Shown here piece after piece: positions 44,153 to 54,249 of a stretch of DNA of 64,000 nt (position 1 is its first letter; every line of letters starts with the position of its first letter). Both the position numbers and the translations under genes were made by a program. The notes beneath the pieces are model-generated. The model had not been told where the DNA came from and did not search any database. It worked only from the letters and a program-made list of their open reading frames with translations. Source of the stretch: Lepidodermella squamata. Taxonomy: Eukaryota; Gastrotricha. The stretch covers positions 2,604,001 to 2,668,000 of the forward strand of contig JBLDXI010000021.1 in the NCBI GenBank assembly GCA_047495785.1, read 5' to 3'.

Positions 44153-45607
44153 TATCTATATTTCCATATATCTTCATCTCACGCCTTGATAAAGTGGGGT
44201 GACCAATTGACCATAATGTGAGACTGTGACGTATGATATCATGGCCGATATTAATAAAAGCTTGTGGCTGCTTGTAGATGCCGTTGGAGTGCAAAATATG
44301 TGCGTAATTTTTGTGTTTTCTTCAATAATTGAGTGCAAGGATTGTTGGCGTATTGTTATGGTGCGTTCACAAACTAACTTCAGAGAGGGTGTCTTGACCG
44401 AACTTGAAACTTCGGAACACTCAAGCGAAACTTCGGTGGCGTTATCAGTGGCAATCAGTGGCAATCAGTGGCAAAGTTTCTATGGGTTAGGGTTAGGTTT
44501 TATGGCGAATGACAGGAGGCGTATGTTGGAAACTAAGTTAAATATTCGTCAAGTTTTACTAAGTTAGGCTAAACCTTAAACCGAGATTCATCTAAAGATC
44601 CCAGTCATTTCGAGACACTTTTCTATTAATTTATAAAATTTGACTAAAAAACGCCGATGAAGTCCCTTTTTGATTGATTTAGAATGTGTCATCTGGAACA
44701 AACTATTTGCGATTTAGGCTCGCAACTTTTCTGCGTAAAAAATATCTCGATGAAAATATCTCTAGATATATAAAAAGTGGTCAGGATTCACTGCACATCT
44801 ATGGGCTTCTTTATAGCTGTTTAACTCATTGACTGCCAAGGCCCCGATGTATCGGTTTTTCCTAGGAGAAACACTAATATCTCCACTAATATTTGAAATG
44901 TTCTGCGGTTCACTGTGTGAACAAAGGGCGCGGTGCGTGCGGGTAACAATGTAAACAGCAATAATAACCACGCATCGCGCGCTACCGCGCTGCAGTCCTG
45001 TGTCACGTGCCGGCTGTTTGCTTTGTTCGATTATTAGAGCGATCGATCAGAGGGGAACGAATAACGAATTCGAATTAATGCGCCTTTTATGATGAGAATG
45101 GTGCCATAAACTTCAACAAATGCCGCGAGTATCATGAAATTCGAGCCAGTGACATATTTGGCTGGTTTTATATGAAATTTAGCTATCACTGTGATATCTC
45201 ACCCTGCGCGCTTTATTTTCACCCTGAATAGCAGGCATGGCTATCGCCCAGTCATCGTGAAATCGCACCAAGGGCCACCCATGCATGACAGACGCGTGAA
45301 GAAATTCGGCTCCAAGGCGCAATTTAGAGCGGCCGATGACGATTTTGTTGTCAAGCTGAGCATCTGCTGCTTGGAGGCATTCCTTCAAGGCAACGAGCCC
45401 CAGCCAATAGGAGCGCGCGCGGAGAAAATACTGGCGGGACGGAAAATGTGCGATTTTCTTTCATTTTGAGTACATTGTATGTCTAGCCTTCAGCAAATTT
45501 CACCTGTCTTCGAAGGTATTCCCGGCGCGAGTTATGTTCAAAGCTAGATTAGCCACGATGTACTCTGCACGCTGCCAAGCGAGTTGCCAAGAAGGTTTTT
45601 GATGTTA

Positions 45608-46028
45608 CCCAGTCCGGCACGAGCACTTTTGGCTCATTCGAACAACTCCGAACAATACGAGTTGACCCCCTTGTTCGCCCGTTTGAATTTTTTTTAGATT
45701 TCATCTGTTCAAGTGAAGATTTCCGATAAAAAATGTCATTGAAATCGCTAAATTGGGATTCTCGCATCACGAAACCCCTAACCCGCCAGGGATTACAGCG
45801 TACCTGGCAGGTACAACTGGAGCCCAAACCTGCCAGGTACGCGTCCCCGGTACTACCCTCCACGTCCCTTGCGTCCCTGGCACTACTTTCAGCGCTGCCG
45901 TTTTTAGCGTTTCCCAGCCGAACAACTCCGAACAAATCCTAAAGTGCTCAAAAAGAGGCGAACAAAGGGGTCAAATCGAATTGTTCGGAGTTGTTCGAAT
46001 GAGCCAAAAGTGCTCGTGCCGGACTGGG
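45608..46028. mobile_element. Foldback element with ~72-bp arms
   Basis: Arms 45608-45680 and 45957-46028 are inverted copies (cccagtccggcacgagcact and complement). The loop contains an internal tacctggcaggt-type repeat. No coding capacity. Confidence 0.65.
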
Positions 46029-46099
46029 AAGTGTGGCCTTTGCCAGATTCAAGTTCATCCTTGAAATTATCCGCACCCTAGTAGATATACCCGAAAGCA

Positions 46100-47130
46100 A
46101 TTTATTCTTACTTATCTGAACTTGGCAATCATCGAGGATTGATATTCGCGCTTCGAAAATTAGAATTTTTCTCTAAAGCTTTCTGATCTACTAGCTCCTA
46201 GAATTTGGATTGCCCCTAATTGATAGTATTTGTTTCTATAGAAGCTGGCAACTCGAGCTACTATAATTTCAACCTTGAAATATGAGCTATTCTTGAACCT
46301 TGACCTTGGATAAATCGTTCACAAAGTCGGGCTTTGGATCAGTATGTATGTGTTTTTTACGTCAATGGCCGCCATTTCAATTACTGAAGTCATACTGAAG
46401 TCGATTAGAGCTTCGAATCAAATTAACGGAATTTCCTCGGCTTAGCTATGCGGTAAAAACGCTCGAAAACAGTCTGAATTCAGGCTCCTGGTTCCTTGTC
46501 AGAATTAACATTTTCGAGAATGGGATGAAATGACTTTATGAAGGCCTTCTTTTGTCAGAAGTCTTCAGAAGTCAGAAATAACTAAGCTTAGGAATGGTCG
46601 ATTAGAATGGGCTTCCTCTATTGGAACAGCTACGGTATTTGGTATTCGCGCATATTTTTCCAATATTTTTTTTAATTCAGGCCACTATTTGAACTAAACC
46701 AGCGTAAAGCTTCTCTACTTCTTATTCGAAACAAAGAAAAAACACAGCCACGGTTGAGATAAAATTGAATATTGTATGGGAATTGTATGGTAAATTCCCA
46801 AGGCTAGGGCTATATTCCTGCACTGTATTCCTCAACAAATGGAATTTCAGGTCTTCAATCGAATCACTGGATTTTTCATTATCACGCCTATCTGAGAGAT
46901 CTCCATATTACAAGGTATTTAGCGCTATAAGCGGTCAGTATATCGATTCCACAAATCAGTGATTTTCCCTTGGGAATATTCCAGATATCATCTGTCTTGA
47001 AACCCAACAAATAATCTTCCACATAAAACCCAAGGTCCAAGGCATCATGTGGCTAAAACATAATACTCCCAGGTTCAGGGTAGGCAGCAATATCAAAAAC
47101 AAAAACCGCTAAATCGCGAGAAATCTGAAC
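46100..47130. other. Gene-poor subtelomere-like DNA
   Basis: No coding sequence or repeat family I can name. It separates the last host gene from the first internal telomeric tract. Confidence 0.35.
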
Positions 47131-47138
47131 AATTCGGA

Positions 47139-47181
47139 TGGGTTAGGGTTAGGGTTAGGGTTAGGGTTAGGGTTAGGGTTA
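47139..47181 (+). repeat. Internal telomeric tract (TTAGGG)n, ~7 units
   Basis: Uninterrupted TTAGGG repeats with the G-rich strand on +. The right border is immediately followed by 'ttggtaatagtttaatacag', a diverged copy of the conserved 3' end of the T-family elements found at 54 and 57 kb. This is the leftmost and presumably oldest telomeric junction in the window. Confidence 0.9.
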
Positions 47182-47290
47182 TTGGTAATAGTTTAATACA
47201 GACGAGCTGCAAACCGGGGCCTCTCGTTTTACCGAGAGTCAAACCGGGCCCTACCATTACTCCATCATAGGTATCCAAGATGAGCATCAT
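47182..47290 (-). mobile_element. Old, diverged 3' end of a T-family terminal element
   Basis: Aligned with 54067-54180, this copy keeps 'aatacagacgagctg' and 'ccgggccctacca' but differs at many sites, and its hairpin stem has changed on both strands (CTCTCG/CGAGAG in place of ATTCTC/GAGAAT). It abuts a TTAGGG tract on the left exactly as the younger copies do. To the right the similarity fades after ~110 bp. Confidence 0.65.
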
Positions 47291-47436
47291 TTTTATGTTT
47301 GTGATAATTCTTCATCACAAAAATTATGTGTTCCTAACCACTCCGCGATAATACTGAGATCCGATAAAAAATTCCCGACAAATGGCTCAAAGGAACTCAG
47401 ACAAAATTTGTATTCAAAGAATGAATACAATTCAAT

Positions 47437-47590
47437 CAGAAGAATGACCCAGGGGAGTCATTTTCTGTTTGATCTTATTTTACCATGACCCAGGGGAGTC
47501 AGGCAAATTATTTATTTTACCATGACCCAGGGGAGTCAGGCAAATTATTAATATTTCACCATGACCCAAGGGAGTCAGGGAAATTACAAA
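47437..47590 (+). repeat. Short tandem repeat array, ~48-bp unit
   Basis: Four imperfect copies of a unit containing 'ccatgacccaggggagtcag' followed by an AT-rich stretch. Confidence 0.7.
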
Positions 47591-48289
47591 GGATAGAATT
47601 AGAAATAAATAAATTGTAAACATTTCAACATAAGTCTACTGCCTTGGAACAGTTTCATAACTTTGAAAAAATTACTTCAAATTACATCAATATTCGTCAA
47701 ACGTTGAAGCAAAAGTTATGAAGGGTTTTACACTAGTGCCCTCAAACTTACTATATGTTGAAAACAAAGTTTAACAGATAGTGCTGTTGAAGAGCGATTG
47801 ATAATTTTACAGTCTTCGAGAAAGACTTTTATAAGCTTCTTTGATTGAATGGCTGCGTAAATTATTTGTTCGCCAGATTTTGCCAATCGTCGTGCCAAGT
47901 CAAGTCACATGGATCTTATTCATGCGTTGTATTTAATTAGCGAGTCGTTCTTTATGAATGAAATAAAATTCCAAGCTCAAGTCACGTGCAAACTAAAGCA
48001 CATAAAAAATTATTTCCAAGATATTTCGATGATTTTGCGCTAAAGCCGACCAACGAGAAAAAAATTCCTATACAGAGTACTGCGCACAATAAGAAGTACT
48101 ACGCGCGCATAATATTATAAGATATACTTATAGCCCGCATTCTGTGTGAAAAAAATGAATGTACTGGACAAATGACCAACAAATATAAGTGCGCTTTTGT
48201 GGATGTTACCATGAAATCTTCTGCTTACCTGGTAGAGAACTGTCGAAAGTATCAGGAAATCGATAGAAAAGCATGTGCAACCGTGGGTT

Positions 48290-49120
48290 ATTCACCGCTA
48301 GGCGACTTGAAAATGATCTGAAATCGCAAAAACCTTGGAAAAATGCACCCACTGGTGTCTTGAGCGGCGTTTCTGCGAAAACCAAAATGGGTTCACCCAC
48401 AGTTTTTCACATTCCCTAGCCGAGCACATGGATAGCTTATTAGGGAAGTAAGAAATAGCCAGTTAATATGGAGGACATCCACGGCTTTTCAGTATTTTCC
48501 CTCCCGGCTTGAAAATCGTGGAAAAATCGAAAATTGTATGTTTTTAGTCGCTCTTATCTCGAAAACACCCATGGTTGCACCATAGCTTTTTGTGGTCAAA
48601 TAGGAGAAGGCACTAGGAGGAAGGTTTTAACAGGGAAAACAGCAAGAACCACCCCAACTTATCCAAGACTTTTTCGTCCTGATTAGCACTCACTACGTCA
48701 CACCCAACACCTCGAAAATGCATGGCCTGGCGTCTTTTGGGGCATTGCTGCAAGAAAGAGCATGGGTTCAACCACAGTTTTTCACGTCCTTTAGTAGAGC
48801 ACAAGAAGATCTTACTCAGGAAGTAAGAAATTGCCAGTAAATGCGGTGTTTATCCACGGGTTAAGAGTCTTTTCTCTCCACATCCGATTCAAGTCCGAAT
48901 CGAAGAGAAAGTGAGGATTTTTCATCTTTCATGGCACTTATCTTGAAAAAACCCGTGGCTGCACCATAAGTTTTTGTATTCAAACAGTAGAGGAGATTGA
49001 GAAGAAGGTTTCAAAAGAGAAAACAGCACGAACCACGACAACTTATCCACGACTTTTTCGCCTTGATGGACAATCACATTTTAAGCTCAAAATCGAACTT
49101 CAAAACTGGGCTATTCACCT
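48290..49120. repeat. Diverged direct repeat, two ~380-bp units
   Basis: The blocks beginning near 48320 and 48700 align along their length. Shared landmarks are 'cacagtttttcac' at 48398 and 48773, 'gaagtaagaaat' in each, and 'caacttatcca' at about 48655 and 49040, a period of 375-385 bp with many substitutions. No coding sense. This is subtelomeric tandem duplication. Confidence 0.65.
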
Positions 49121-49239
49121 TACCTTACGCGGCAGAGCCCTTATTTCACCTGTAACAAGTTGAATGAAGCGCATACTTCTTATAAAATAGCAAATATGCG
49201 GGTGCTACCATGATTTGCCATGATTTTCCATTCGGTCCG

Positions 49240-49303
49240 GGTTAGGGTTAGGGTTAGGGTTAGGGTTAGGGTTAGGGTTAGGGTTAGGGTTAGTAGGGTT
49301 AGT
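49240..49303 (+). repeat. Internal telomeric tract joined to ORF1 of Penelope-like element B
   Basis: About ten TTAGGG units on +, then a slightly interrupted end (gggttagtagggttagtac) that passes without a break into the coding sequence of ORF1-B on the - strand. In the ORF1 frame the tract reads as Asn-Pro repeats. Confidence 0.92.
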
Positions 49304-50251
49304 ACTATGGTCCTCCGGTTCAATGTATTGCAAATTTTCAAGCAAAACTTTCCACCCCGTGACCAAGTTGTCACGGAGGTTCGTGCTGGTCATTGAGGCG
49401 CAGGCTTGACGCCACGCGTTGACGAATTCTTCACGCGGTTCGCCGAGGTTGATGCCGCGGGCCTTGCGGATGACCGTAACCGAGCTGCCTTGACTGCAGA
49501 CGCTGTTGAAGGCGCGAGCGGTGTAGAGCGGTAGCGAGTCGGGGTCGCAGTAGAGGAACGCTTGCGACGCGTCGTCGTAGGCTAAGTGGGCGGCACCTGC
49601 GTGAGCCCAGCCGGAGCGGAGGCGAAGCGAGGTGACGGTGGCGGCGGCGAAACTGTCGCGTTCTGCAACGACTTTCGGGTCGACGAGCGAGTCTGTGGGA
49701 AAGAATTTGTTCATGCCATTAATAAAATTTCTTTCATGTGGCGTATAGCCGCCGCTGTTAACAGCAGTGCTAATGCGCGCCCGAATAATAAAATGATTAA
49801 TAAATGATGCAAGCTTGGCCTGATATCGCTCGAGGATATCGTGACGGTGCTGTTGCTCGAGCCGTTGACGACGGTTAGAGGGCGGTGGTGGCGGCGGTGA
49901 CGCGTTCCTTGGAGCACGATTGCTCGGAGCGGGCGGACGCTGCTCTCGCCATGAGCGGTCGCGATAGCGGTCTTCTCGGTCTTGAGGACGGTCTTCGCGG
50001 TAGTAATGGCGGTCGTCGCGGTAGCGCTGACGGTCTTCGTCACGGTGACGGTGTTGTTGTCGATGTTGATCGTCTTGTTCGCGGTAACGCGATTGAGACG
50101 GCGGCGGTGGTTGACGATGGCGACCGGCGGTTGATGTCGAATTGTGGTAGACATAACGGAAGCCGCCAATGTAAGCGCGCTTCGCCGGATCGTTGTTGGC
50201 CGTGGTGAACCCGTTGTAATTATTTGCAACAAAGCGATTGTGATTTGACAT
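49304..50251 (-). CDS. ORF1 of element B, N-terminal part, open into telomeric repeats
   Basis: Starts at ATG 50251 (MSNHNRFVANNYNGF), 28 nt downstream of the predicted hammerhead cleavage site. The N-terminus matches ORF1-A (MSNRNRFVSNNNGF, then 'GRFRYVYYNS' against 'GGFRYVYHNS'). Residues 45-125 are Arg/Asp/Gln-rich and probably disordered, and residues 130-315 look helical (FINHFIIRARISTAVNSGGY). At about residue 315 the frame enters the telomeric tract and continues as Asn-Pro repeats. The second half of the protein is found only in the other part of the insertion (53975-52949). A nucleic-acid-binding, gag-like role is a guess. Confidence 0.75.
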
Positions 50252-50273
50252 TTATCAAGATTTATTTATACTT

Positions 50274-50307
50274 TCAACTAACGCGTTTCAAATTTCATCA
50301 GAGTTGA
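50274..50307 (-). ncRNA. Compact hammerhead ribozyme motif, element B
   Basis: On the - strand: stem I TCAACT / AGTTGA (perfect 6 bp) encloses the catalytic core CTGATGA - AATTT - GAAA, a self-complementary stem III ACGCGT and cleavage base U17. Stem II is minimal (A-U). Such short-stem hammerheads, often active as dimers, are known from Penelope-like elements. Cleavage is predicted between 50280 and 50279, 28 nt before the ORF1 ATG. Confidence 0.78.
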
Positions 50308-50309
50308 GT

Positions 50310-51275
50310 GTGAAAACAGATAGATTCGTCGTCGTATTTAACCTAGCGAAGCTGCGCCCACTCGGTCCAGGTGAGATCGTGTTAGGCGCAGCCGCTTAAC
50401 GCAACAGCTGTACATTAATTAACAATAATCTGTGTGTAACGAGGCGTTGACTAGGCGTGGCGCGGCAGAAGGCGAAAACAGGTGTGCGCCGAGGTGCTGT
50501 AATCCCTAATCCCTCGCAGGTGCTCGGGTGATCACGAGCGGATTAACAGAAGGGAGCGAGAGCGGATAATCATTAAGCAGTGATTAAGTCCTGATGACTA
50601 CCGGCGTTGAGAGCTACTCGGAAGGAGGTTTGGCGGACGTAACAAATCGACCGCGAAGAAAAAATCCGGCGTGACAACGGGGCGCAAAAGTAGGCAATTT
50701 ATCAAAAACTTGCAGAAGTGACACAATTGCAGCCGAGGTGTGTTTCTAGATGTAAGAGACCACGGAGAGCTCAAAAATCGAGGTCCCAGACTCACACGAG
50801 CTGGCGTTTGGAAGTAAACATCAAAATACAAAAATATTTTCGGTTTTTTCCGGATTTCGTGAAAACTAAGTCGAAAATCAAAATTCGAAGATCGGAGCAA
50901 AAAACTACATCATATGACACATCCAAATATGCTAGTCATTAAAACGTGGTCATACTTTCATATTAGTGAGCTCGCAGTTTTTGCCGTTTTACGCGAAAAC
51001 GGTGAGGATTGGCGATCAAACAACAGTAACGTGACCCATATGTCTAGAACAGACCACGCGGAATCGATTGGAACTATTTCCCGGGAGAGTAGGTGTCACG
51101 GTTAACGAGATAATCGACTTTTACGAAAATAAATTTTGGTGAAGTGAGCGGAAGAGCGCGTAAGAGCGCACATAAGTAATTTCAGTGACTATTCACACGT
51201 TTCGCAACATTAGAACATTATTACAGATTAATTGAGCGAGAGAATTTTGAGGCGAAAAACTTTGAGCCAGAGCAC
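50310..51275 (-). other. Non-coding 3'/inter-unit region of element B
   Basis: It lies between the RT stop and the next hammerhead. No GIY-YIG domain or other long frame is present; the short open frames here are not conserved in A. It presumably carries promoter and 3' signals of the unit. Confidence 0.5.
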
Positions 51276-51276
51276 G

Positions 51277-53082
51277 CTAACAGTCTTTAGTGCGGCAGAG
51301 CTGCTTGACCAGCGACGGGCCGAGGCGTGTGACGACGCGATGCCGGTGCCGTTTGGCGACGTCGAGTAGTGGCTGCAGACCGCGAACGAACTTGGTTTCG
51401 TGCTCCGGCCGCCAGTCACGATCGACCGGTCGCGAGTCAGCACGGTGTCGTAGAAACGGCCAGTCGAGGCCGGCGCAGCCGTCGACAACGCTGCGGCAGA
51501 TTGCGAAGACGTCCGCGTCGTGATAGCCGTACTTGCTGGCGGAGGCGGCGAGACTGAACACGGCCGAGGCCAGGTCCTGTGTGTTGTTACAAATTCGAAC
51601 AAAATTAAGTAAACGACCAGAAATAGCTGCACGTAAGGTGGAAAGAGGGTGATTAGAATCTGCGTGCAATAAAGGCAGCGCATTCATAGGCTTAAAGTAA
51701 ACCCCTGTTCGAATTGAACCGTCTTCAAACTTCTGCATTCGCACGTCGAGCACGTTAGCGCAGTCGTTGCTGATGTCGATTTCCAGTTTGATGCGAGGGT
51801 GCAGCGCGCTGTAGCCATTGCCCAGGTTGACGGCGGCTTCGTGGCTGGTAGCGACCGCGAAAATGTCGTCTCGGTAGCGTTTGAACAGTAGGAGGCCCTC
51901 GGAGCGGGCGACGAGGTCGCGTTCGAGAACGAAGAGAAAGGCGTCGGCGACGACGGGCGCGGTGTTCGACCCCATCGGGATGCCGTGCACTTGCCGATAA
52001 CGAGCGCCTGCAAATAGAAAAATATTGAATTTAAGCGTGATTTTTAATATTTCGACAACAAGATGGCGTTCTGCCTGAGACCCGATACTGTTCTCGCGCA
52101 GTAGTAGTTCGATAGCGGCGATGCCTTCGTCGATCGGGACGTTGGTGTAGAGATCGCTGACGTCGGCGGTGAAGAACGTAGCGTCGAGACCGCTTGTGTC
52201 GATTGACCGCACGGCTGAAAGCAGGTCGATTGTAGACATCGCACACGTCGTCATGAAGTAATTCAGCGGTTTACAGAAGGCGGCGGCGACCTTGTCTGCG
52301 GCTGCGAGCGCGGTACCTAGACAGTCGACGATCGGGCGAATCTTCGGTAGACCATCGACGTCGTTCGGTTTATGCATTTTCGGCAAGAAGTAGATGTACC
52401 GGTCACGCGTTGGCACGAGGTCGAGACCGCGGAGCAGCTTGCGTTGCGCCGCGGTACCTGAGGCGTTGATTCGCTCGACCAGAGTCTTCATTGCTTCCAG
52501 CCCGGCGGTTGACTCGTCTTCAGTGGCGTTGACGTAGTTGGCGGTTGACAGATGCTTCGTTGCCATTCGGTTGTAGTCTTCTTTCTTGAGATAGACCATG
52601 GCCGAGCCCTTATCCGACTTCTTAAAGACGCCGTTGTTGCGGAGCGCCTTGATTCGTCGCAGCTGCGGGTCGTCGTTGAGCGGGCCGATTGTGAGCGTTC
52701 GGGCAGGCTGAGCGTGACGGATGACAACTTGGCCGTTGATGCCTACGATAGGCCCTACGAAGCGTTTCGAGAACGGTACCGCTGGGACCGAGACGTCGTA
52801 GCGGTGATCGGCTCGCGGTTGAACGGTTGCACCTAGAAGATCTGACATAGATTTTAGTGAGGCAAATTTTTCTTTTTTAGTAAAATTTATAATTTTAAGG
52901 CCCCGCTCGAGTGCCTGTTTCTCGGCGGGCGCCAAACTCCCTGTCAGATCAATGACTGACGGCAGGGAACAGCGGTGAAGGCTGAAGGCGGTACCATTCT
53001 GGACAAGGCACGACATGCCCGTCAGCCCTAGCGACTTTAAAAAACGAGATCGCGGCTTTTCGATGCCTCCCTGCCTTGTCAC
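51277..53082 (-). CDS. Penelope-type reverse transcriptase of element B, no endonuclease domain
   Basis: RNA-dependent DNA polymerase. The frame opens at least to 53082, but the first ATG is at 53016. Numbering from 53082: KKSDKGSAMVYL at 154-165, IYFLPKMHK at 230-238 with PKIRPIVD, motif A FFTADVSDLYTNVP at 303-316 (Asp307), motif B HGIPMGSNTAPVVAD at 366-380 and motif C KRYRDDIF at 401-408 (catalytic Asp405-Asp406). The LPKMHK, HGIPMGS and YRDD signatures are those of Penelope-like RTs. The protein ends LVKQLCRTKDC-stop with no GIY-YIG module after it. It overlaps ORF1 by >130 nt in the +1 frame, the same relative frame as in element A. The catalytic residues are intact. Confidence 0.93.
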   Translation of the reverse strand: MTRQGGIEKPRSRFLKSLGLTGMSCLVQNGTAFSLHRCSLPSVIDLTGSLAPAEKQALERGLKIINFTKKEKFASLKSMSDLLGATVQPRADHRYDVSVPAVPFSKRFVGPIVGINGQVVIRHAQPARTLTIGPLNDDPQLRRIKALRNNGVFKKSDKGSAMVYLKKEDYNRMATKHLSTANYVNATEDESTAGLEAMKTLVERINASGTAAQRKLLRGLDLVPTRDRYIYFLPKMHKPNDVDGLPKIRPIVDCLGTALAAADKVAAAFCKPLNYFMTTCAMSTIDLLSAVRSIDTSGLDATFFTADVSDLYTNVPIDEGIAAIELLLRENSIGSQAERHLVVEILKITLKFNIFLFAGARYRQVHGIPMGSNTAPVVADAFLFVLERDLVARSEGLLLFKRYRDDIFAVATSHEAAVNLGNGYSALHPRIKLEIDISNDCANVLDVRMQKFEDGSIRTGVYFKPMNALPLLHADSNHPLSTLRAAISGRLLNFVRICNNTQDLASAVFSLAASASKYGYHDADVFAICRSVVDGCAGLDWPFLRHRADSRPVDRDWRPEHETKFVRGLQPLLDVAKRHRHRVVTRLGPSLVKQLCRTKDC

Positions 53083-53975
53083 CGTGAACTGTGGCGATGT
53101 GTTCGCATAGGGCGTTGATCGAACCGCGGTGAGGTTTGTGAAGACACTTGCTGCCGTCCACCATCTTCTTGCCGCAGTACCAGAAGTGTTCTAATTCGTT
53201 CCATTCGACGCCGATTTCCGGGTCTTCTTTCTTCGTCTTCTGCCACCATTCGCGCCGGTACTTGGCCGTGTTGACTCCGCGTTGCTGAGCGAACGTTTTC
53301 GGCGAGACTTGTTGCGCGTTGGTGTTCGAACGTTTCGACTGACCGGGCGCGTTGTTGTAAACTTTCGATGCGGACGCGGCGTTTTCACCGTACATCTTCT
53401 TCGCGGGTACAGCCTTGGGCTTCGCTTTCGGAGCGACGGTCGAGATCGCTTGTTGTTTCGCGGTGGGCGGACGAGCTGTAGGCGATGGCTCCTTCTCTTC
53501 TTCTTGACGCTTCCGCTTCGACGACACTGAAGGCGGAGGCGCGACCGGGTGGGTCACGCGTTGAGAGTTCGGCGTGAGCCCGAAGAAATCCGACGCGACC
53601 ATGATAACATTTTCTCTAGGAAAAAGTGGGTTATTATTAATTAAAGCTTCGGCCGCTGTAGCGGCAGCCAGAAGCGCTGTGTCGCTCGCAGTATCGATGA
53701 CAGGTGACGAGATCTTCCTCGGTGCGGCGGGCTGAACCGATTGTTCAGAGGCGCGTGTTGTGGTCGGAGTGACCGAATCGGTGTTGTTGTTGTTCGATTC
53801 GACGACGACGACGGGTGAGGCGTTACGTGCGCTGGCCACGACTGGCGGTGAGGCGGTAGGCGTCCGCGTTGTCGGAGACTTGGCGACTGGCGCGGCGATA
53901 GGTTCGCTGTTCTTGTTGACGATGGGTGAGGCGACGGCGGCGGCTGCTGGAGGCGCGACCTTCGATGTGACGTCG
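52949..53975 (-). CDS. ORF1 of element B, C-terminal part (5'-truncated at telomeric repeats)
   Basis: The frame is open from the telomeric tract at 53976 down to the stop at 52949-52951, with no ATG near the start (a GTG at 53839 is not evidence for initiation). The first part is Ala/Pro/Ser/Val-rich, followed by basic stretches. Near the C-terminus is YCGKKMVDGSKC...EHIATVH, a C-x9-C-x14-H-x4-H pattern identical in spacing to ORF1-A. The N-terminal half is missing: the element was 5'-truncated, or capped, inside ORF1. Confidence 0.75.
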
Positions 53976-54066
53976 AGGGTTAGGGTTAGGGTTAGGGTTA
54001 GGGTTAGGGTTAGGGTTAGGGTTAGGGTTAGGGTTAGGGTTGGGGTTAGGGTTAGGGTTAGGGTTA
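53976..54066 (+). repeat. Internal telomeric tract capping the 5' end of element B
   Basis: About 15 TTAGGG units on + with one TTGGGG variant near the right end. The left border cuts the ORF1-B coding sequence; the right border joins the conserved 3' end of T-family copy 1. The G-rich strand orientation fits addition by telomerase to the exposed 5' end of the reverse-transcribed element. Confidence 0.93.
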
Positions 54067-54249
54067 TTGTAATGATTTAATACAGACGAGCTGTAAACCG
54101 GGGATTCTCCGAAGAGAATGACACCGGGCCCTACCACTACTCCCTCGGGAGCCGATCCAGAGAACGTGGTCTCAGTGATCAGAACAAACAATGGAACGAT
54201 CGGAAACCGCGCGAGATTAATCCGATAATATTCAATATCAGGACCACGA
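54067..54249 (-). mobile_element. T-family terminal element, copy 1 (5'-truncated, ~183 bp)
   Basis: Only the 3'-most ~183 bp of the T family is present: in sense (-) it ends ...TTAAATCATTACAATAACCC on the left telomeric tract and is cut at 'ggaccacgag' on the right, where a new TTAGGG tract begins. It contains the hairpin ATTCTC-TTCG-GAGAAT. Sequence is nearly identical to copies 2 and 3. No ORF. Confidence 0.85.

Larger units (their letters stand above)
49304..53975 (-). mobile_element. Penelope-like terminal retroelement B (permuted: ORF1 C-part - RT - hammerhead - ORF1 N-part)
   Basis: This is one insertion of about 4.67 kb bounded on both sides by TTAGGG tracts. Read in sense (- strand, from the right), it starts inside ORF1 (53975), passes through the ORF1 C-terminal part (to 52949), the RT (to 51277), a ~970-bp non-coding stretch, a compact hammerhead motif (50307-50274) and the N-terminal part of a second ORF1 (50251-49304). 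It ends at a CCCTAA-type sequence on the telomere. Lack of endonuclease, orientation and telomeric junctions agree with what is known of endonuclease-deficient Penelope-like elements (the Athena and Coprina groups), which prime on chromosome ends. Family B differs clearly in sequence from A/C but has the same layout. Confidence 0.85.

Noticed and set aside
44460-44510. Two TTAGGG-like repeats and three 'gtggcaatca' repeats near 44.47 kb
   Set aside because: Too short to support a telomeric junction; no T-family or ORF1 sequence adjoins them.
50588-50625. CTGATGA on + near 50592
   Set aside because: Wrong strand relative to the element, no GAAA at a suitable distance and no stem I.
50310-51275. 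GIY-YIG endonuclease domain downstream of RT-B
   Set aside because: No frame in this stretch or in 58733-59461 shows GIY...YIG motifs; the RT frame stops cleanly after KQLCRTKDC.
53760-54080. + strand open frame ending in long Arg-Val repeats
   Set aside because: It is the opposite strand of ORF1-B plus a telomeric tract read in frame; no independent coding evidence.
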